Part shown: positions 34,315-43,451 of the stretch, piece after piece
Layout: each line of letters starts with the position of its first letter
Numbering within the stretch: the stretch's first letter is position 1
Source: Pseudomonadales bacterium
GTDB lineage: Bacteria > Pseudomonadota > Gammaproteobacteria > Pseudomonadales > Azotimanducaceae
DNA: 64,000 nucleotides
Direction: 5' to 3'
NCBI GenBank assembly: GCA_019634925.1
Contig: JAHCAL010000004.1
Coordinates: forward strand, 248,001 to 312,000
Made by a program: the position numbers and the translations under genes
Notes under the pieces: model-generated
Told to the model about the DNA's origin: nothing
Databases searched by the model: none
What the model saw: the letters and a program-made list of their open reading frames with translations, nothing else

Positions 34315-35967
34315 ATGCTCGCCGCGCTCGAACGCGTGATTCCTTACCGTTACTGGCCCTGGGCCGCCTGCTGTTGCGCCGCCGTGCTGTGCGGGCTGCT
34401 CATGTTCCTGAGCGTCCACTGGCTTTGGCCGGCGGGGCTGTTCGGCGCGCTCGCGTTGGTTGGGCTCTGGGACTACCTGCAGCCACGCCAGGCGATCCGC
34501 CGTAACTATCCAGTGGTCGGCAATCTGCGCTTCTTCTTCGAAAAGGTGCGTCCCGAGGTGCGCCAGTACTTCATCGAATCCGACACCGACGCCGCCCCGT
34601 TCTCGCGGGCCCAGCGCTCGCTCGCCTACCAGCGCGCCAAGCACACCGTCGACAAGCGGCCGTTCGGTACCCAGAAGGACGTCTACCAACCCAACTACGA
34701 GTGGATCAACCACTCGGTGGTCCCGGCCGAGATCGAATCGCACGACTTCCGCATCGCCATCGGCGAAGGGCGCTGCGCGAAGCCGTACTCGGCGAGCGTG
34801 TTCAACATCTCCGCCATGAGTTTCGGTGCGCTGTCGCAGAACGCGATCCTCGCGTTGAACGAAGGTGCCCGGCGCGGCAACTTCTACCACGACACCGGCG
34901 AAGGCTCGATCTCGCGCTGGCACCGCGAATCGGGCGGCGACCTGGTCTGGGAGATCGGCAGCGGTTATTTCGGCTGTCGCGACGCCGCGGGCAATTTCGA
35001 CCCGGCGCGCTTCCGCGACAACGCGCAGAGCGACCAGGTCCGCATGATCGAGGTCAAGCTTTCACAAGGCGCCAAACCCGGCCACGGCGGGATGCTGCCC
35101 GGCGAGAAGGTCACCGCGGAAATCGCCGCCGCGCGTGGCGTGCCGATCGGCGTGGACTGTATCTCGCCCGCGCGCCATGGCGCGTTCACCAGTCCCGCGG
35201 AACTCATGGAGTTCGTTGCGCGCCTGCGCGAGCTCTCCGGCAGCAAGCCGGTGGGGATCAAGCTCGCGATCGGCCATCCCTGGGAATGGTTCGCCATCGT
35301 CAAGGCCATGCTGCATACCGGTATCGTTCCGGACTTCGTCGTCGTCGACGGCAAGGAAGGCGGCACGGGTGCGGCGCCGATCGAATTCACCGACCACGTC
35401 GGCACGCCGCTGCGCGAGGCGCTGATGCTCGTGCACAACGCGCTGGTCGGCGCGGGCCTGCGCACCCAGGTGCGGATCGGCGCGAGCGGCCGCATCGTCA
35501 GCGCGTTCGACATCGCGAAGACCATGGCGCTCGGCGCCGACTGGTGCAACGCCGCGCGCGGCTTCATGTTCGCGCTCGGCTGCCTGCAGGCGCAGACCTG
35601 CCATACCGGCAAGTGCCCGACCGGCGTCACCACGCAGGACCCGCATCGTATGCGCGCGCTGGTCGTACCGGACAAGGCCGAGCGGGTTTTTCAGTTTCAC
35701 CAGACGACGCTCGAGGCGCTGCGTGAACTGGTGTCGGCGGCCGGACTCACGCACCCCGTACACCTCGGCCCTGAACACATCATCCGCCGGATCTCGACGC
35801 GGGAGATTCGCTCGCTCGCAAGCCTGCACCAGTGGGTGCGGCCCGGCGAACTGCTGGACGGCGTCTACCGGCAGCCTGTATTCCGCCGCTTCTGGCAGGA
35901 CGCGCACCCGGATTCCTTCACCGCGCCGGCTTCGGCGTTGCGGGTGCGCAACTACAGGACGGCATGA
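34315..35967 (+). CDS. FMN-binding glutamate synthase family protein, membrane anchored
   Basis: A 550-residue protein with two membrane segments at about 10-28 and 35-50 (WAACCCAAVLCGLLMFLSV, AGLFGALALVGLWDYL), then a glutamate-synthase-type FMN barrel. The SAMSFGALSQNAILALNEGA, GEGSISRWH, KLSQGAKPGHGGMLPGEKVT and GKEGGTGAAP segments are family landmarks. The iron-sulfur cysteines are visible in CLQAQTCHTGKCPTGV. It lacks the glutaminase domain of GltB, so true glutamate synthesis is not implied. The ATG at 34315 has a G-rich RBS about 8 bases upstream. The real substrate is unknown. Confidence 0.9.
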   Translation: MLAALERVIPYRYWPWAACCCAAVLCGLLMFLSVHWLWPAGLFGALALVGLWDYLQPRQAIRRNYPVVGNLRFFFEKVRPEVRQYFIESDTDAAPFSRAQRSLAYQRAKHTVDKRPFGTQKDVYQPNYEWINHSVVPAEIESHDFRIAIGEGRCAKPYSASVFNISAMSFGALSQNAILALNEGARRGNFYHDTGEGSISRWHRESGGDLVWEIGSGYFGCRDAAGNFDPARFRDNAQSDQVRMIEVKLSQGAKPGHGGMLPGEKVTAEIAAARGVPIGVDCISPARHGAFTSPAELMEFVARLRELSGSKPVGIKLAIGHPWEWFAIVKAMLHTGIVPDFVVVDGKEGGTGAAPIEFTDHVGTPLREALMLVHNALVGAGLRTQVRIGASGRIVSAFDIAKTMALGADWCNAARGFMFALGCLQAQTCHTGKCPTGVTTQDPHRMRALVVPDKAERVFQFHQTTLEALRELVSAAGLTHPVHLGPEHIIRRISTREIRSLASLHQWVRPGELLDGVYRQPVFRRFWQDAHPDSFTAPASALRVRNYRTA

Positions 35968-36008
35968 GCCGCCTGCAGGCGCTTGACACGCGCGGCCACA
36001 GGCGGAAG

Positions 36009-36407
36009 ATGCACCCCATGATGCTTCTCCGACTCCTCGGCGTTGCCTGGCTCACGCTCGGCGTCTACACGGCGCCGCTTACCCATGCCTTCGCCGCGCC
36101 CTGCGATCATCACGCTGGCTTCGTCGACCGCGCCGCTGGAGGCCATGAACATCACGCGCGACACGACCACGCCAATCAGGCAGCGTCGGGACACTCGGCT
36201 TCGCACGATACGGCCGCGAGTCCGGACTGCTGCGGCGGAGACGGCGCCTGCCTCGGCTTCTCCTGCGGCGCCGGCGGCCTCTCCGCACTGGCGCCCGAGT
36301 CCGTGAACGCGCTGGCAGCTGGTCTTGCGCACCCGGCGTCGCAGCGGACCCCTCGGCATCCTCCGACTGCCGGTCATTACCTCCTGCCGCTCCGACCACC
36401 GGCCTGA
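36009..36407 (+). CDS. CopL-like small metal-binding protein
   Basis: A 132-residue exported protein with a signal peptide at about 4-27 (LLGVAWLTLGVYTAPLTHAFAA). The mature part is rich in His, Asp, Cys and Met (CDHHAGFVDR, HEHHARHDHAN, SPDCCGGDGACLGFSCG), a metal-binding composition like CopL-type proteins that sit upstream of copper oxidase operons. It precedes the TolC-type lipoprotein and the multicopper oxidase on the same strand, which suggests a copper-responsive or copper-binding role. The start could be 36009 or 36018. Similarity is by composition and position, so the family name is tentative. Confidence 0.55.
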   Translation: MHPMMLLRLLGVAWLTLGVYTAPLTHAFAAPCDHHAGFVDRAAGGHEHHARHDHANQAASGHSASHDTAASPDCCGGDGACLGFSCGAGGLSALAPESVNALAAGLAHPASQRTPRHPPTAGHYLLPLRPPA

Positions 36408-36578
36408 CACCGCCCCACGGCCGTTCTGCGGCCGCATCCAGGCCGCGTTCCGACGCGGCGCTCGCGCAGCGCGCATGCCCGGGAGCCGGCATTCCGCACC
36501 CCGCAGCCTGTCCGCCAACGCGATTCGACCGGAACGACCCAAACCTTTCGACGCCCCGTCCCGGGGGCCGGAGGAACC

Positions 36579-38075
36579 ATGCCCGAACCGGCACGACCGA
36601 TCGACCCGACCCGTCCGCGCCCGCGCTCGCGCGCGGTGACCTTCATTGCTTGCATCGCTCTCCTGGGGGGTTGCGCCGCCTTGCCCGCGGACCACGGCCG
36701 CGGGGCGGTGGCCGAGTTGCTCGCCGCGCGTGACATCCCGCTGCACGAACCGGCCGAACCGGCAGCGGGTCAGCCGCAGGTTCAGCAGCCCGATGGACCG
36801 CTGGCGCTGGCGGACGCGATCAGCTGGGGACTCACCTACCATCCCGGGCTGCGCGCCGAGTTCGCACGGCTGGGCATCGCGGCTGCCGATATCTACGAGG
36901 CCGGGCGCCTGGCGAACCCCCGCATCGGCCTCGGCTACCTGTGGTCCACGAGCCCGGACGGCGGTCACGAGCGCTCCCTGGGGATCACCCAGCGCTTTAC
37001 CGAGCTCATCACGCTGTCGGCGCGGCGCCGACTTGCCGCAGCCGGGTTCGAAGAGATGCAGGCCGAGGTCGCCGCCGCAGTGCAAGGCCATGCGCTGGCT
37101 GTCGCGGACGCCTGGTTCGATCTCGCCGGCGCGGTCGAGGTGGCAGCCATGGATGCGGCGCTGGCCGACGCCGCGCGGATCCAGTCGGAGCTCGCCAACC
37201 GGTTTTTCGAAGCGGGCAACCTGAGTCGACGCGCGCTCGCCGAAGCGCGTGCAGGTGCTGCCGAAGCGCGGCTCGGCGCCATCGCCGCAGCCGAGCGCGT
37301 ATCCCGGGCGCGGAACCGGCTCGCCGCCCTGCTGGGGTTGCCCGGCGTGGACGATTCCTGGACGGTCGGAGGCGGGCTCCCGCCACCCGGGAGGCCGGCG
37401 CCGGCCGACGTCGAGATTCCTGCGGACGATCGGCTCGACCTGCTCGCCGCTCGACGGGGCGTCGTCCATGCACGTACGGCTCTCGAGACAGCCCGGCGCT
37501 ATCGCTATCTCGGCGTCACCGAACTGGGTCCCCGGTGGGAAGGCGAGCGCGACGGTCCTGAGCGCACCGGCCTTTCCCTCGCCGTCACGCTCCCGCTGTT
37601 CGACCACGGCGACGGACAGATCGCGCGCGCCGAGTCCGCGCTTATACGCGCCGAGGCGGGCCTCGCCGCGCTCGAACTCGACCGGCTGCGCGCCATGGAT
37701 CTCGCCAGGGTGGAAATCGCGCGCGCCGCTGAGCGCTACGAGATCCTGGCAAACGGCCTCCTGCCCGCACGCCGCGAAATCGTTGCGGCGCGCCAGCTGG
37801 AAGTGAACTTCATGCTGACCGGCCCGTTCGAGCTGCTGACGGAGCGGCAGCGCGAATACGCCGTATCGCGCGATGCGCTCGCCGCGCTGACCGACTACTG
37901 GAAGGCACGGGTGGCATACGCTGCCGCAGCCGGTCTGCCACCTCCCGACATCTCCGATGCCGGCCCCGCGGTGACCGCCGCGGGCCTGCGCGCCGAACCC
38001 GCCGGCGACGATCCGAATCCAGAGAATGAACATTCGCACCACCACCTGCATCAGCACGACGGAGCACACCGATGA
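36579..38075 (+). CDS. TolC-type outer-membrane efflux lipoprotein
   Basis: A 498-residue protein with an N-terminal lipobox (FIACIALLGGCAAL, Cys near residue 32) and the coiled-coil, Ala-rich repeat pattern of TolC/OMF proteins in two halves (NPRIGLGYLWSTSPDG and LSLAVTLPLFDHGDGQIARA). The C-terminal tail ENEHSHHHLHQHDGAHR is strongly His-rich, as expected for a metal efflux or metal-binding component. Its stop overlaps the start of the multicopper oxidase (ATGA), so it is co-expressed with it. It could be the outer-membrane channel for a copper exporter, but no RND or P-type pump gene is in this window. Confidence 0.82.
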   Translation: MPEPARPIDPTRPRPRSRAVTFIACIALLGGCAALPADHGRGAVAELLAARDIPLHEPAEPAAGQPQVQQPDGPLALADAISWGLTYHPGLRAEFARLGIAAADIYEAGRLANPRIGLGYLWSTSPDGGHERSLGITQRFTELITLSARRRLAAAGFEEMQAEVAAAVQGHALAVADAWFDLAGAVEVAAMDAALADAARIQSELANRFFEAGNLSRRALAEARAGAAEARLGAIAAAERVSRARNRLAALLGLPGVDDSWTVGGGLPPPGRPAPADVEIPADDRLDLLAARRGVVHARTALETARRYRYLGVTELGPRWEGERDGPERTGLSLAVTLPLFDHGDGQIARAESALIRAEAGLAALELDRLRAMDLARVEIARAAERYEILANGLLPARREIVAARQLEVNFMLTGPFELLTERQREYAVSRDALAALTDYWKARVAYAAAAGLPPPDISDAGPAVTAAGLRAEPAGDDPNPENEHSHHHLHQHDGAHR

Positions 38076-39445
38076 CCACCCGCCGCGACGCACTCTCGCT
38101 GCTCGGCCTCGGCACCCTGGCCGGCGCGACCGCCGGCCTGACCCGCAGCGCTTCGGGCCAGACCACTGCCCACGATCACGGCACGCCGCCCGCAAACCGC
38201 ACAGGCGAGTCGGCGACGGAGGACAGCGCACCCACTCCGCCCGGGTCGACCGCCGAAGTCGGCGGCCTGCCCTACCGCCCGGTGCGAACCCTGAACGGCT
38301 GGACCCTGCCGTACCGGCTGCGCGATGGCGTCAAGGAGTTCCACCTGGTCGCCGAAGAAATCGATCACGAATTCTCGCCTGGCTCACGGGCGCGCTGCTG
38401 GGGCTACAACGGCACGACGCCGGGGCCGACCATCGAAGCGGTCGAAGGCGATCGTGTGCGTATCCTGGTCACGAACCGGCTCGGCGAACCGACCACCATC
38501 CACTGGCACGGCATCCTGCTGCCGAACGGCATGGATGGCGTCGGCGGCCTGACGCAGCCGCAGATCCAGCCCGGCGAAACCTGGGCGTACGAGTTCGATC
38601 TCGTGCAGCACGGCACGCACATGTACCACCCCCACGCCGACGAGATGGTGCAGATGGCCTACGGCATGATGGGGATGTTCGTGATCCATCCGCGTGCCGG
38701 CGAAGCGGTACCGGTAGACCGCGACTACTGCTTCCTGCTGCACAACTGGGCGTTGCATCCCGGCACCTACCGGCCCGACCCGTCGGTCATGCAGGAGTTC
38801 GAACTGTGGACGTTCAACTCGAAGGTGTTTCCGGCCATAGAGCCGCTGGTGGCCCGAACCGGTGAGCGCGTGCGGATCCGCGTCGGGAACCTGTCGATGT
38901 GGAATCACCCCATCCACCTGCATGGCGTGCAGTTCCAGGTCACCGGGTCCGACGGCGGGCGCTGGCCGCGGGCACTCTGGCGCCCCGAGACCACCGAGAT
39001 CGTGGGTGTCGGCCAGACCCGCGACCTCGAGTTCGTCGCAGTCCCGGGCGACTGGGCCCTGCACTGCCACATGGCGCATCACGTGATGAACGCGATGGGC
39101 CACGGCATCCCGAACCCGACCGGCGTCGACCAGTCGGGCGTCGAGCAGGAGATCCGGCGCATCCTGCCCGGCTACATGGCCATGGGCCGGCACGGCATGG
39201 CCGAGCACCAGTACCACACCGACAGCGGCCACATGCGCGGCCCGGAAAACACCCTGCCGATGATGACCGGCCGGGGCCCGTTCGGGAACCTGGAGATGGG
39301 CGGCATGTTCACCGTGATCAAGGTGCGGGACGACCTGGCGCCGGCCGATTTCCGCGATCCAGGCTGGTTCGAGCATCCCGCGGCCGGGCAGGCGCGCCGC
39401 GTGAGCAGTGACCCGGGCTTAGGCAGGCAGGCACCGCGACGGTGA
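38072..39445 (+). CDS. Multicopper oxidase (copper resistance)
   Basis: A 457-residue periplasmic enzyme with a twin-arginine-like leader (TTRRDALSLLGLGTLAGATA), which suggests Tat export. All copper motifs are seen: HWHGILLPNGMDG, MYHPHADEM, HPIHLHGVQFQ, and HCHMAHHVMNAMGHG with the type 1 copper Cys. The protein is shorter than CopA and has no Met-rich insert, but the tail is rich in His and Met (GYMAMGRHGMAEHQYHTDSGH). It probably oxidises Cu(I) or related substrates in the periplasm. It is translationally coupled to the upstream OMF lipoprotein. Confidence 0.9.
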   Translation: MTTRRDALSLLGLGTLAGATAGLTRSASGQTTAHDHGTPPANRTGESATEDSAPTPPGSTAEVGGLPYRPVRTLNGWTLPYRLRDGVKEFHLVAEEIDHEFSPGSRARCWGYNGTTPGPTIEAVEGDRVRILVTNRLGEPTTIHWHGILLPNGMDGVGGLTQPQIQPGETWAYEFDLVQHGTHMYHPHADEMVQMAYGMMGMFVIHPRAGEAVPVDRDYCFLLHNWALHPGTYRPDPSVMQEFELWTFNSKVFPAIEPLVARTGERVRIRVGNLSMWNHPIHLHGVQFQVTGSDGGRWPRALWRPETTEIVGVGQTRDLEFVAVPGDWALHCHMAHHVMNAMGHGIPNPTGVDQSGVEQEIRRILPGYMAMGRHGMAEHQYHTDSGHMRGPENTLPMMTGRGPFGNLEMGGMFTVIKVRDDLAPADFRDPGWFEHPAAGQARRVSSDPGLGRQAPRR

Positions 39446-39497
39446 TTGTTGTTATCCTGTCGATCTTCGATCGGGCCTCACGTTGGGGAGTGGGAAA

Positions 39498-41141
39498 ATG
39501 GGTTCCAGACACGATTCCAGGCACAAGACAGACTACGACGTGATCGCGGTCGGCGCCGGCTTTTCCGGACTGGCGCTGATTCACTACGTCCGGGAGGCGG
39601 GGCTCTCGATCCGCGTCTTCGACAAGGCATCCGATATCGGCGGCACCTGGACCTGGAACCGTTATCCCGGCGCAGCCAGCGACAGCGAGTGCTACTACTA
39701 CTGCCTGACGTTCTCCAGGGAGCTGTTGCAGGACTGGTCGTGGTCGGTCCGCTACCCCGGCTGGGAAGAGAACCTGCGCTACATGCACTTCGTTGCGGAC
39801 CGCTGCAACATGTGGCCGCACATCCAGCTCGGCACCACCGTGGTGGGTGCCGACTTTCAGGAGGACACCGGCCTCTGGCGCATCCGCACGGCAGCGGGCG
39901 AGCAGTTCACCTGCCGCTATTTCGTGAGCGCCATGGGCATGATCTCCGAGCCGGTGATTCCCGCATTCAAGGGCATGGACCGGTTCAAGGGCCCCCTGTT
40001 CCACTCTGCCCGCTGGCCGACGGAAGGGCTCGACTATGCCGGCAAGCGCATCGGCATCATCGGCAGCGGCGCGACCACGGTGCAGATGCTGCCGGTGGTG
40101 GCGCAGACCGCGGCCGAGGTTACGGTCTTCCAGCGCACCGCGAACTTCATCATGCCGGCGGTGCAGAAGCCGATGACGCCCGAGTGGGAGCGGGAGATCA
40201 AGGCGAACTACGATGCGATCGTCAGCAAGTGCCGCAACCACGTGTTCGGCATGGCGTTCGACAGCCCGGTGGGCCGCAACCTGGCCGACACACCCCCGGA
40301 CGAGGTCCAGAAGATACTCGAGGAGCACTGGCCGCGCGGCAGCTTCCGCTTCGTGTTCGAGACTTTCGACGACCTCCTGTCCAATCCCGAGTCGAACCGC
40401 ATCGTCGGCGAGTTCGTGGTCCGCAAGATGCTCGAGAACGTCAAGGATCCGGCGACGCGGGAGAAGCTGACGCCGAAGGGTTATCCATTCTTCGCCAAGC
40501 GTCCGCCGCTGGATCATGGCTTTTTCGAAACGTTCAATCGGGACAACGTCAGCCTGGTCGATATCGGCGAGTCGGAGCCCATCGTGGAATTCACCGAAAC
40601 CGGCATCCGCACCACCAGACAGCAGTACGATTTCGACATCATCGTGCTCGCGACCGGGTTCCAGGCCTACACGGGCGCCCAGGAGGCACTGCCCATCCGC
40701 GGCCGCAACGGGCGCCTGCTGCGCGACAAGTGGGAAGACGTGTCGAGTTCCATCATGGGCGTGTTCGTGGCCGATTTCCCGAACCTGTTCATGGTCACCG
40801 GCCCGCAGGCGCCGTTCGCGAACCTGCCCACTTCCATCGAACAGAACGTCAGCTACATCGTCGACTGCATCCGCAAGATGGAGCAGGACGGCTACGACGT
40901 GTGTCTGCCGAAGCAGGCTGCCGAGGATGCCTGGGTTGCACACACCGCTGACATCCACCGCCAGACCCTGATGGCGCAAGGCGACAAGGTCCACTCATGG
41001 ATGATGGGTGCGAACCTCGAAAAGCGAAAGCCGCGGGTGCTGATCTACTTCGGTGGCGCCAACGTGTACTACGACAAGCTGCGGGAATCGGTGGAGGCCG
41101 GCTTCCCTGAGGTCGAATTCCAACGCATGGCGCGCGCATGA
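39498..41141 (+). CDS. Flavin-dependent monooxygenase, Baeyer-Villiger type
   Basis: A 547-residue FAD- and NAD(P)H-dependent enzyme. FAD-binding GAGFSGLA lies near the N-terminus, followed by the IGGTWTWNRYPGAASDSECYYYC segment typical of BVMOs. The fingerprint FxGxxxHxxxW appears as FKGPLFHSARW, and the second nucleotide-binding box is GIIGSGATTVQ. It likely oxygenates a ketone (cyclohexanone, steroid or acetone-like), but the substrate cannot be read from the sequence. I chose ATG 39498 with a GGGGAG site upstream. It stands alone between the copper cluster and the kinase cluster. Confidence 0.92.
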   Translation: MGSRHDSRHKTDYDVIAVGAGFSGLALIHYVREAGLSIRVFDKASDIGGTWTWNRYPGAASDSECYYYCLTFSRELLQDWSWSVRYPGWEENLRYMHFVADRCNMWPHIQLGTTVVGADFQEDTGLWRIRTAAGEQFTCRYFVSAMGMISEPVIPAFKGMDRFKGPLFHSARWPTEGLDYAGKRIGIIGSGATTVQMLPVVAQTAAEVTVFQRTANFIMPAVQKPMTPEWEREIKANYDAIVSKCRNHVFGMAFDSPVGRNLADTPPDEVQKILEEHWPRGSFRFVFETFDDLLSNPESNRIVGEFVVRKMLENVKDPATREKLTPKGYPFFAKRPPLDHGFFETFNRDNVSLVDIGESEPIVEFTETGIRTTRQQYDFDIIVLATGFQAYTGAQEALPIRGRNGRLLRDKWEDVSSSIMGVFVADFPNLFMVTGPQAPFANLPTSIEQNVSYIVDCIRKMEQDGYDVCLPKQAAEDAWVAHTADIHRQTLMAQGDKVHSWMMGANLEKRKPRVLIYFGGANVYYDKLRESVEAGFPEVEFQRMARA

Positions 41142-41208
41142 ACCGCAAGGGCTCTTGCGGCAGGCGCCGCCGACTGCCCTGGCAACACCGCGCATGATCG
41201 GAAACGCG

Positions 41209-43344
41209 ATGAACGTTCGAACTGGTGCGGATGTGGAGCATGCCCGCAGGGCCAGAACGATCCTGTACGTGGGGCTCTCGATCGCCTTCGGCGGTTCGAT
41301 CATCGGCGTGCTGTTCTACCTGGTCCCGGGCGCCATAGGGGTGCACGAACTCTGGCTCGTCGCCGGCTGCGCGATCGGCTCGGGACTCATGCTGCTCGTT
41401 CTGGCCACCCGGCCGAACGTATCCCTGTCCCTGGTCGCCGCGACTGCCGCGGTCTTCTTCGCGCTCTATCTCGCCGCGGCCGCTCTCGTTGCGTACTTCG
41501 AGACCGGCCAGCTCCTGCTGATGTTTCCGTACCTGCTCTGGTACTACCTGCTCATCGCATTCAACAAGTTTGCCAATACCGGCCGAAGCCAGCGCTACAT
41601 CGACCACCTGATCGTGGGATCGGCAGTGCTGGTATTCGCCGTCTACCTGGTAGACGTCGAACTCGAACACTACGCTCTGCAGCTCGGCGCCCCTGCCGTA
41701 TTCCTCCTGAGCTTCGTTTCCTTCGCGCTCTTCCTCGACCTCTTCGCGCAGTATCGCGAACGCTACATCGCGGAATCGGAACGCCTGCTCGCGATCGAGG
41801 CCGCGAGCGCGACGCTCCGCCAGAACGAGGAACGACTACGGCAGCTGTTCGACCGCTCTGGCACGGGGGTCGGCCGGCTGGGCATCGACGGCGGTATCGA
41901 GACCTGCAACAGCGCGTTCCTCGCGATCGCCCGCCACGACAGTTCGTCCGGCAAGGCGTTCGCGGACCTCGTGCACGAGGAAGACCGGGCCGCCTGGCGC
42001 GCGGACTTCGCGAAACTGGTGCGCCGGGAATGTGACTCGTTCGACTTCGAGGGCCGGCTCGCGGGGCCCGAAGCGACTCCACGACGCATCCACACCAGCT
42101 TCGTCGTCACGGCAGCGAGCGAGATCCTCGGCGAATCCATCATGTTCATCTGCCAGGACGTCACCGAGCAGCGCGCCGCGGAGGAAAAGCTGCGGCAGTC
42201 GCAGAAGATCGAATCCCTGGGCCAGCTGACCGGCGGCATCGCGCACGACTTCAACAATCTGCTCACCGTCATCCTCGGCAACGGCGAGATGCTGGAGCAG
42301 GATCCATCGCTCGACGCGACGGCCAGACAGCTCACCGGGACCATCGTCACTGCCGCCGAACGCGGCGCCGGGCTGACCCGGCGGCTGCTCGCTTTTGCAC
42401 GGCGGCAGCCCCTCGAACCGAAGGTCGTGGACGTCAACCAGCTGATCCGCGGAATCGAAGGGCTGCTGCGGCGGACCCTCACCGAAGACATCGACATCGA
42501 GATCGACGGTGCGCCCGAATTGTGGCAGTCGGAGATCGATCCCGGGCAACTCGAGGCCGCACTGGTCAATCTCGCGGTCAACGCCCGGGACGCGATGCCG
42601 AACGGCGGCCGCCTCACCATCGAAACCGCGAACGTCACCCTCGACGACTGGTACGCGGAGTCGAACAGCGAAGTCATTCCCGGCCAATACGCCATGGTCT
42701 CGGTTTCCGACACCGGCTCCGGCATGTCCAGGGAGACGCTCGACCGCGCATTCGAGCCGTTCTTCACCACCAAGGGGGCGTCGCAGGGGAGCGGGCTCGG
42801 TCTCAGCATGGTATTCGGGTTCGTCAAGCAGTCCGGCGGGCACGCGAAGATCTATTCGGAGATCGGCGAAGGGACTTCGGTCAAGCTCTATCTGCCGCGT
42901 TGCCGCACGACCGGCGAGAGTCCTTACGAGCCGGTGGCGCGGCGCCCGGATGCCGTCGGCACCGAACACATCCTCGTGGTCGAAGACGACGACCTGGTGC
43001 GGGAGCACGTGCTGCGCCAGCTCGCCGCGCTCGGCTATCGAGTCACGGGCGCGAGCAGGGGCGCGACCGCACTCGAGCTTCTGGAAGCGGCGACGGACGT
43101 CGACCTGCTGTTCACCGACGTCGTGATGCCCGGCGGCATGAACGGACGGCAGCTGGCGGAAGCGGCGAAGCGCATCCGCCCCGGCATCAGGGTCCTTTTC
43201 ACGTCCGGGTACACGGAGAACGCGATCGTGCACCAGGGCCGGCTCGATCGCGGCGTGCAGCTGTTGAACAAGCCCTATCGACGCGAAGACCTGGCCGCAA
43301 AAGTCCGCGCCGTGCTGGACGCGAAATCGGATTCATCGGGCTGA
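41209..43344 (+). CDS. Hybrid histidine kinase with membrane N-terminus, PAS and receiver
   Basis: A 711-residue sensor kinase. About six hydrophobic segments lie within residues 20-180 (LYVGLSIAFGGSIIGVLFYL, LWLVAGCAIGSGLMLLVLA and others), followed by a PAS domain around 215-330. The phospho-acceptor is His346 in [17 protein letters not shown], then an ATPase domain (NLAVNARDAMPNGG, SDTGSGMS, KGASQGSGLGLSM), and a receiver at the C-terminus with Asp637 in LLFTDVVMPGGMNG. The ATG at 41209 has GGAAA 4 bases upstream. It lies upstream of three further signalling genes and probably shares a phosphorelay with them. Confidence 0.92.
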   Translation: MNVRTGADVEHARRARTILYVGLSIAFGGSIIGVLFYLVPGAIGVHELWLVAGCAIGSGLMLLVLATRPNVSLSLVAATAAVFFALYLAAAALVAYFETGQLLLMFPYLLWYYLLIAFNKFANTGRSQRYIDHLIVGSAVLVFAVYLVDVELEHYALQLGAPAVFLLSFVSFALFLDLFAQYRERYIAESERLLAIEAASATLRQNEERLRQLFDRSGTGVGRLGIDGGIETCNSAFLAIARHDSSSGKAFADLVHEEDRAAWRADFAKLVRRECDSFDFEGRLAGPEATPRRIHTSFVVTAASEILGESIMFICQDVTEQRAAEEKLRQSQKIESLGQLTGGIAHDFNNLLTVILGNGEMLEQDPSLDATARQLTGTIVTAAERGAGLTRRLLAFARRQPLEPKVVDVNQLIRGIEGLLRRTLTEDIDIEIDGAPELWQSEIDPGQLEAALVNLAVNARDAMPNGGRLTIETANVTLDDWYAESNSEVIPGQYAMVSVSDTGSGMSRETLDRAFEPFFTTKGASQGSGLGLSMVFGFVKQSGGHAKIYSEIGEGTSVKLYLPRCRTTGESPYEPVARRPDAVGTEHILVVEDDDLVREHVLRQLAALGYRVTGASRGATALELLEAATDVDLLFTDVVMPGGMNGRQLAEAAKRIRPGIRVLFTSGYTENAIVHQGRLDRGVQLLNKPYRREDLAAKVRAVLDAKSDSSG

Positions 43345-43451
43345 CCGCCGCGACAGCCCGATGCAAAGGTCCGGAACGGGTTCACATCGCCGGCGGTAAG
43401 GGTCGCCAAGCGTACTAGACTTTCAGCGATCTACAGACCGATGGGGGCGGC

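Noticed and set aside
35952..38231. Long minus-strand frame opposite the copper genes
   Set aside because: Arg/Pro-rich shadow of the TolC-type gene with no recognised domain; the plus-strand frames carry signal peptides and motifs.
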